Source: Pseudomonadota bacterium
GTDB lineage: Bacteria; Pseudomonadota; Alphaproteobacteria; UBA8366; JADFVY01
Direction: 5' to 3'
DNA length: 8,155 nucleotides
NCBI GenBank assembly: GCA_030671915.1
Contig: DAOVHN010000084.1
Coordinates: 1-8,155 of the forward strand
The translations under genes and the position numbers were made by a program. Positions within the stretch are counted from its first letter, which is position 1. Each line of letters opens with the position of its first letter. The notes under the pieces were generated by a model. It was not told where the DNA came from. It ran no database searches and saw nothing but the letters and a program-made list of their open reading frames with translations. Of this stretch, positions 7,472-8,155 are shown piece after piece.

Positions 7472-7514
7472 CTAATTTGCAGTATGCTAATACATACAAT
7501 TCTAATATTATTGT
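7472..7514. promoter_or_regulatory. Operator-like region upstream of the ArsR gene: three phased CTAAT repeats and two inverted repeats
   Basis: Within the AT-rich part of the 144-nt gap after the pump gene, CTAAT occurs at 7472, 7487 and 7502, exactly 15 bp apart. Two inverted repeats overlap here: GTATG-N6-CATAC (7482-7497) and ACAAT-N9-ATTGT (7496-7514), the latter with inner TA/TA symmetry. TACAAT (7495-7500) resembles a -10 element but has no good -35 partner. ArsR-family repressors commonly bind AT-rich imperfect palindromes over their own promoters, so autoregulation is the natural reading. The repeats are seen; the function is inferred. Confidence 0.5.
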
Positions 7515-7561
7515 AACCGGAACGGCGTCACAGCCTTCCTCTGGAATCGGGAGGGGTTTGG

Positions 7562-7894
7562 ATGATCATGGAAATGCAAGTCGACGATCTGAGAGAGAAT
7601 GCTCAAAAGGCGAGCGAGTTGCTCAAGGCGATGAGCAACGAAAAAAGGCTGATGATCCTTTGCTACCTCGCCAACGGCGAGAAGGCGGTTGGCGAAATGG
7701 AAAAGCTTGTCGGGCTTAGCCAGTCAGCGCTTTCCCAGCATCTTGCGCGCCTGCGCCGCGATGGCCTGGTCAAGACGCGCCGCGCCTCCCAGACGATTTA
7801 CTACTCGCTCGCCGGCGGCGAGGCGCAGGCCATCATGGAAACGCTGCACGGTATATACTGCTGCGCGCCCGAAGCGGGAGTCGCTGAAGGGTAA
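7562..7894 (+). CDS. ArsR-family winged-helix repressor of the BigR/SqrR type, likely persulfide/redox sensor
   Basis: This 110-residue cytoplasmic DNA-binding protein has the ArsR/SmtB fold: an N-terminal helix (about 8-23), KAMSNEKRLMILCYL (22-36), the helix-turn-helix with recognition helix GLSQSALSQHLARLRRDGLV (51-70), the wing TRRASQTIYYSL (72-83) and a C-terminal helix (about 86-101). The metal-binding ELCVCDL motif of ArsR/SmtB is absent, KAVGEMEKLVG standing in its place. Instead Cys34 in helix 2 and Cys100 in the last helix are 66 residues apart, the spacing I know for the redox pair of SqrR (Cys41/Cys107) and BigR (Cys42/Cys108), which form di- or tetrasulfide links with reactive sulfur and release DNA. 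An extra Cys101 is adjacent. The first ATG is used, with GGGAGGGG about 6 nt upstream; ATGs at codons 3 and 5 are less well placed. Targets probably include its own promoter; no sulfide-oxidation gene is in the window. Confidence 0.9.
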   Translation: MIMEMQVDDLRENAQKASELLKAMSNEKRLMILCYLANGEKAVGEMEKLVGLSQSALSQHLARLRRDGLVKTRRASQTIYYSLAGGEAQAIMETLHGIYCCAPEAGVAEG

Positions 7895-7923
7895 GGCCGC
7901 CGGTAACCTTTTCTTAAACAGAC

Positions 7924-7939
7924 TGGCACGCTGTTTGCG
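7924..7939 (+). promoter_or_regulatory. Sigma54 (RpoN) -24/-12 promoter
   Basis: The sequence TGGCACG-CTGT-TTGCG matches the RpoN consensus TGGCACG-N4-TTGCW at all but the last base. The invariant GG (7925-7926) and GC (7937-7938) are exactly 10 bp apart, as required. Transcription would start near 7950, about 48 nt before the ATG of the next gene, and 30 nt of non-coding DNA separates the motif from the ArsR stop codon. RpoN promoters need an AAA+ enhancer-binding protein; no clear enhancer site was found upstream, though one could overlap the ArsR coding region. Confidence 0.68.
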
Positions 7940-7997
7940 CGTTTTCCCCGCACAGGCCCCGATAACGGGTGTCATTTGCAAAATGGGGTGGAAACCA

Positions 7998-8155
7998 ATG
8001 GCTACAGCAACTTTTTTCGCGAATATAGCGTCCAACCGCAAGGCCAAGCGCGATCAGCAATATGCCAGCACGCTGGTGCATTATCTCGGCGTCAAGAAGG
8101 CGCTGAAGGTGTGCAAGGAAAATACCTGGACCGGCGTTCGCCAGGCGATCATCGA
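7998..8155 (+). CDS. Hypothetical small basic protein, N-terminal part (cut by right edge)
   Basis: An open frame starts at ATG 7998 and runs uninterrupted for 52 codons to the window end. GGGGTGGA stands about 5 nt upstream as a ribosome-binding site. The visible part starts MATATFFANIASNRKAKRDQ, is rich in Lys/Arg, has no signal peptide or membrane segment, and looks helical, with a basic segment (about 31-40, GVKKALKVCK) holding the only cysteine (Cys39), followed by a tryptophan (Trp44). I do not recognise the family. The codon use (G/C at third positions) matches its neighbours. A near-perfect RpoN promoter upstream supports it being a real, separately controlled gene. A small CCCG-ATAA-CGGG hairpin (7958-7969) lies in its predicted leader. 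Function unknown. Confidence 0.65.
   Translation, partial: MATATFFANIASNRKAKRDQQYASTLVHYLGVKKALKVCKENTWTGVRQAII

Noticed and set aside
7418..8155. The sensor, sigma54 motif and small gene read as a complete new defence or toxin-antitoxin system.
   Set aside because: Only 52 codons of the unknown protein are visible, with no toxin, nuclease or antitoxin motif. The evidence supports a regulator and an unknown gene, nothing more.

Overview
The window is GC-rich, gene-dense bacterial chromosome. It most likely comes from an alphaproteobacterium of Rhodospirillales or Rhizobiales type. The argument rests on the order HDAC-like amidohydrolase, xseB, ispA, dxs (a neighbourhood I know from alphaproteobacteria), the strong G/C bias at third codon positions, and a BigR/SqrR-type ArsR regulator. 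No mobile element, CRISPR array, tRNA or rRNA was seen.

Left part (1-2912, minus strand). Reading right to left there is a class II HDAC-like zinc amidohydrolase (2912-1983), then xseB (1901-1653), ispA (1627-740) and the N-terminal 237 residues of dxs (711 to the left edge). Gaps are 81, 25 and 28 nt, so xseB-ispA-dxs looks like one operon, with a plausible sigma70-type promoter just before xseB. Dxs makes 1-deoxy-D-xylulose 5-phosphate, the entry step of the MEP pathway. IspA condenses the resulting C5 units into farnesyl diphosphate. XseB is the small subunit of exonuclease VII and has no known metabolic link to them.

Middle part (2913-7417). A divergent 160-nt intergenic region holds a candidate promoter, a TTACA-A-TGTAA palindrome and a GC-rich hairpin. 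It leads into a two-gene RND efflux operon: a periplasmic adaptor (3073-4206) and a 1066-residue inner-membrane pump (4217-7417). No outer-membrane channel gene is present, so the pump presumably uses one encoded elsewhere. The pump keeps one of the two TM4 aspartates of AcrB but lacks the second, and has Asn in place of the TM10 lysine.

Right part (7418-8155). An AT-rich promoter region with three CTAAT pentamers exactly 15 bp apart and two overlapping inverted repeats precedes an ArsR-family repressor (7562-7894). That protein carries the two cysteines, 66 residues apart, that mark the BigR/SqrR persulfide/redox sensors. Just after it lies a near-perfect sigma54 (-24/-12) promoter, then the start of an unrecognised small basic protein that runs off the right edge. 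The redox/persulfide-type sensor beside a sigma54-driven unknown gene is the least ordinary part of the window.
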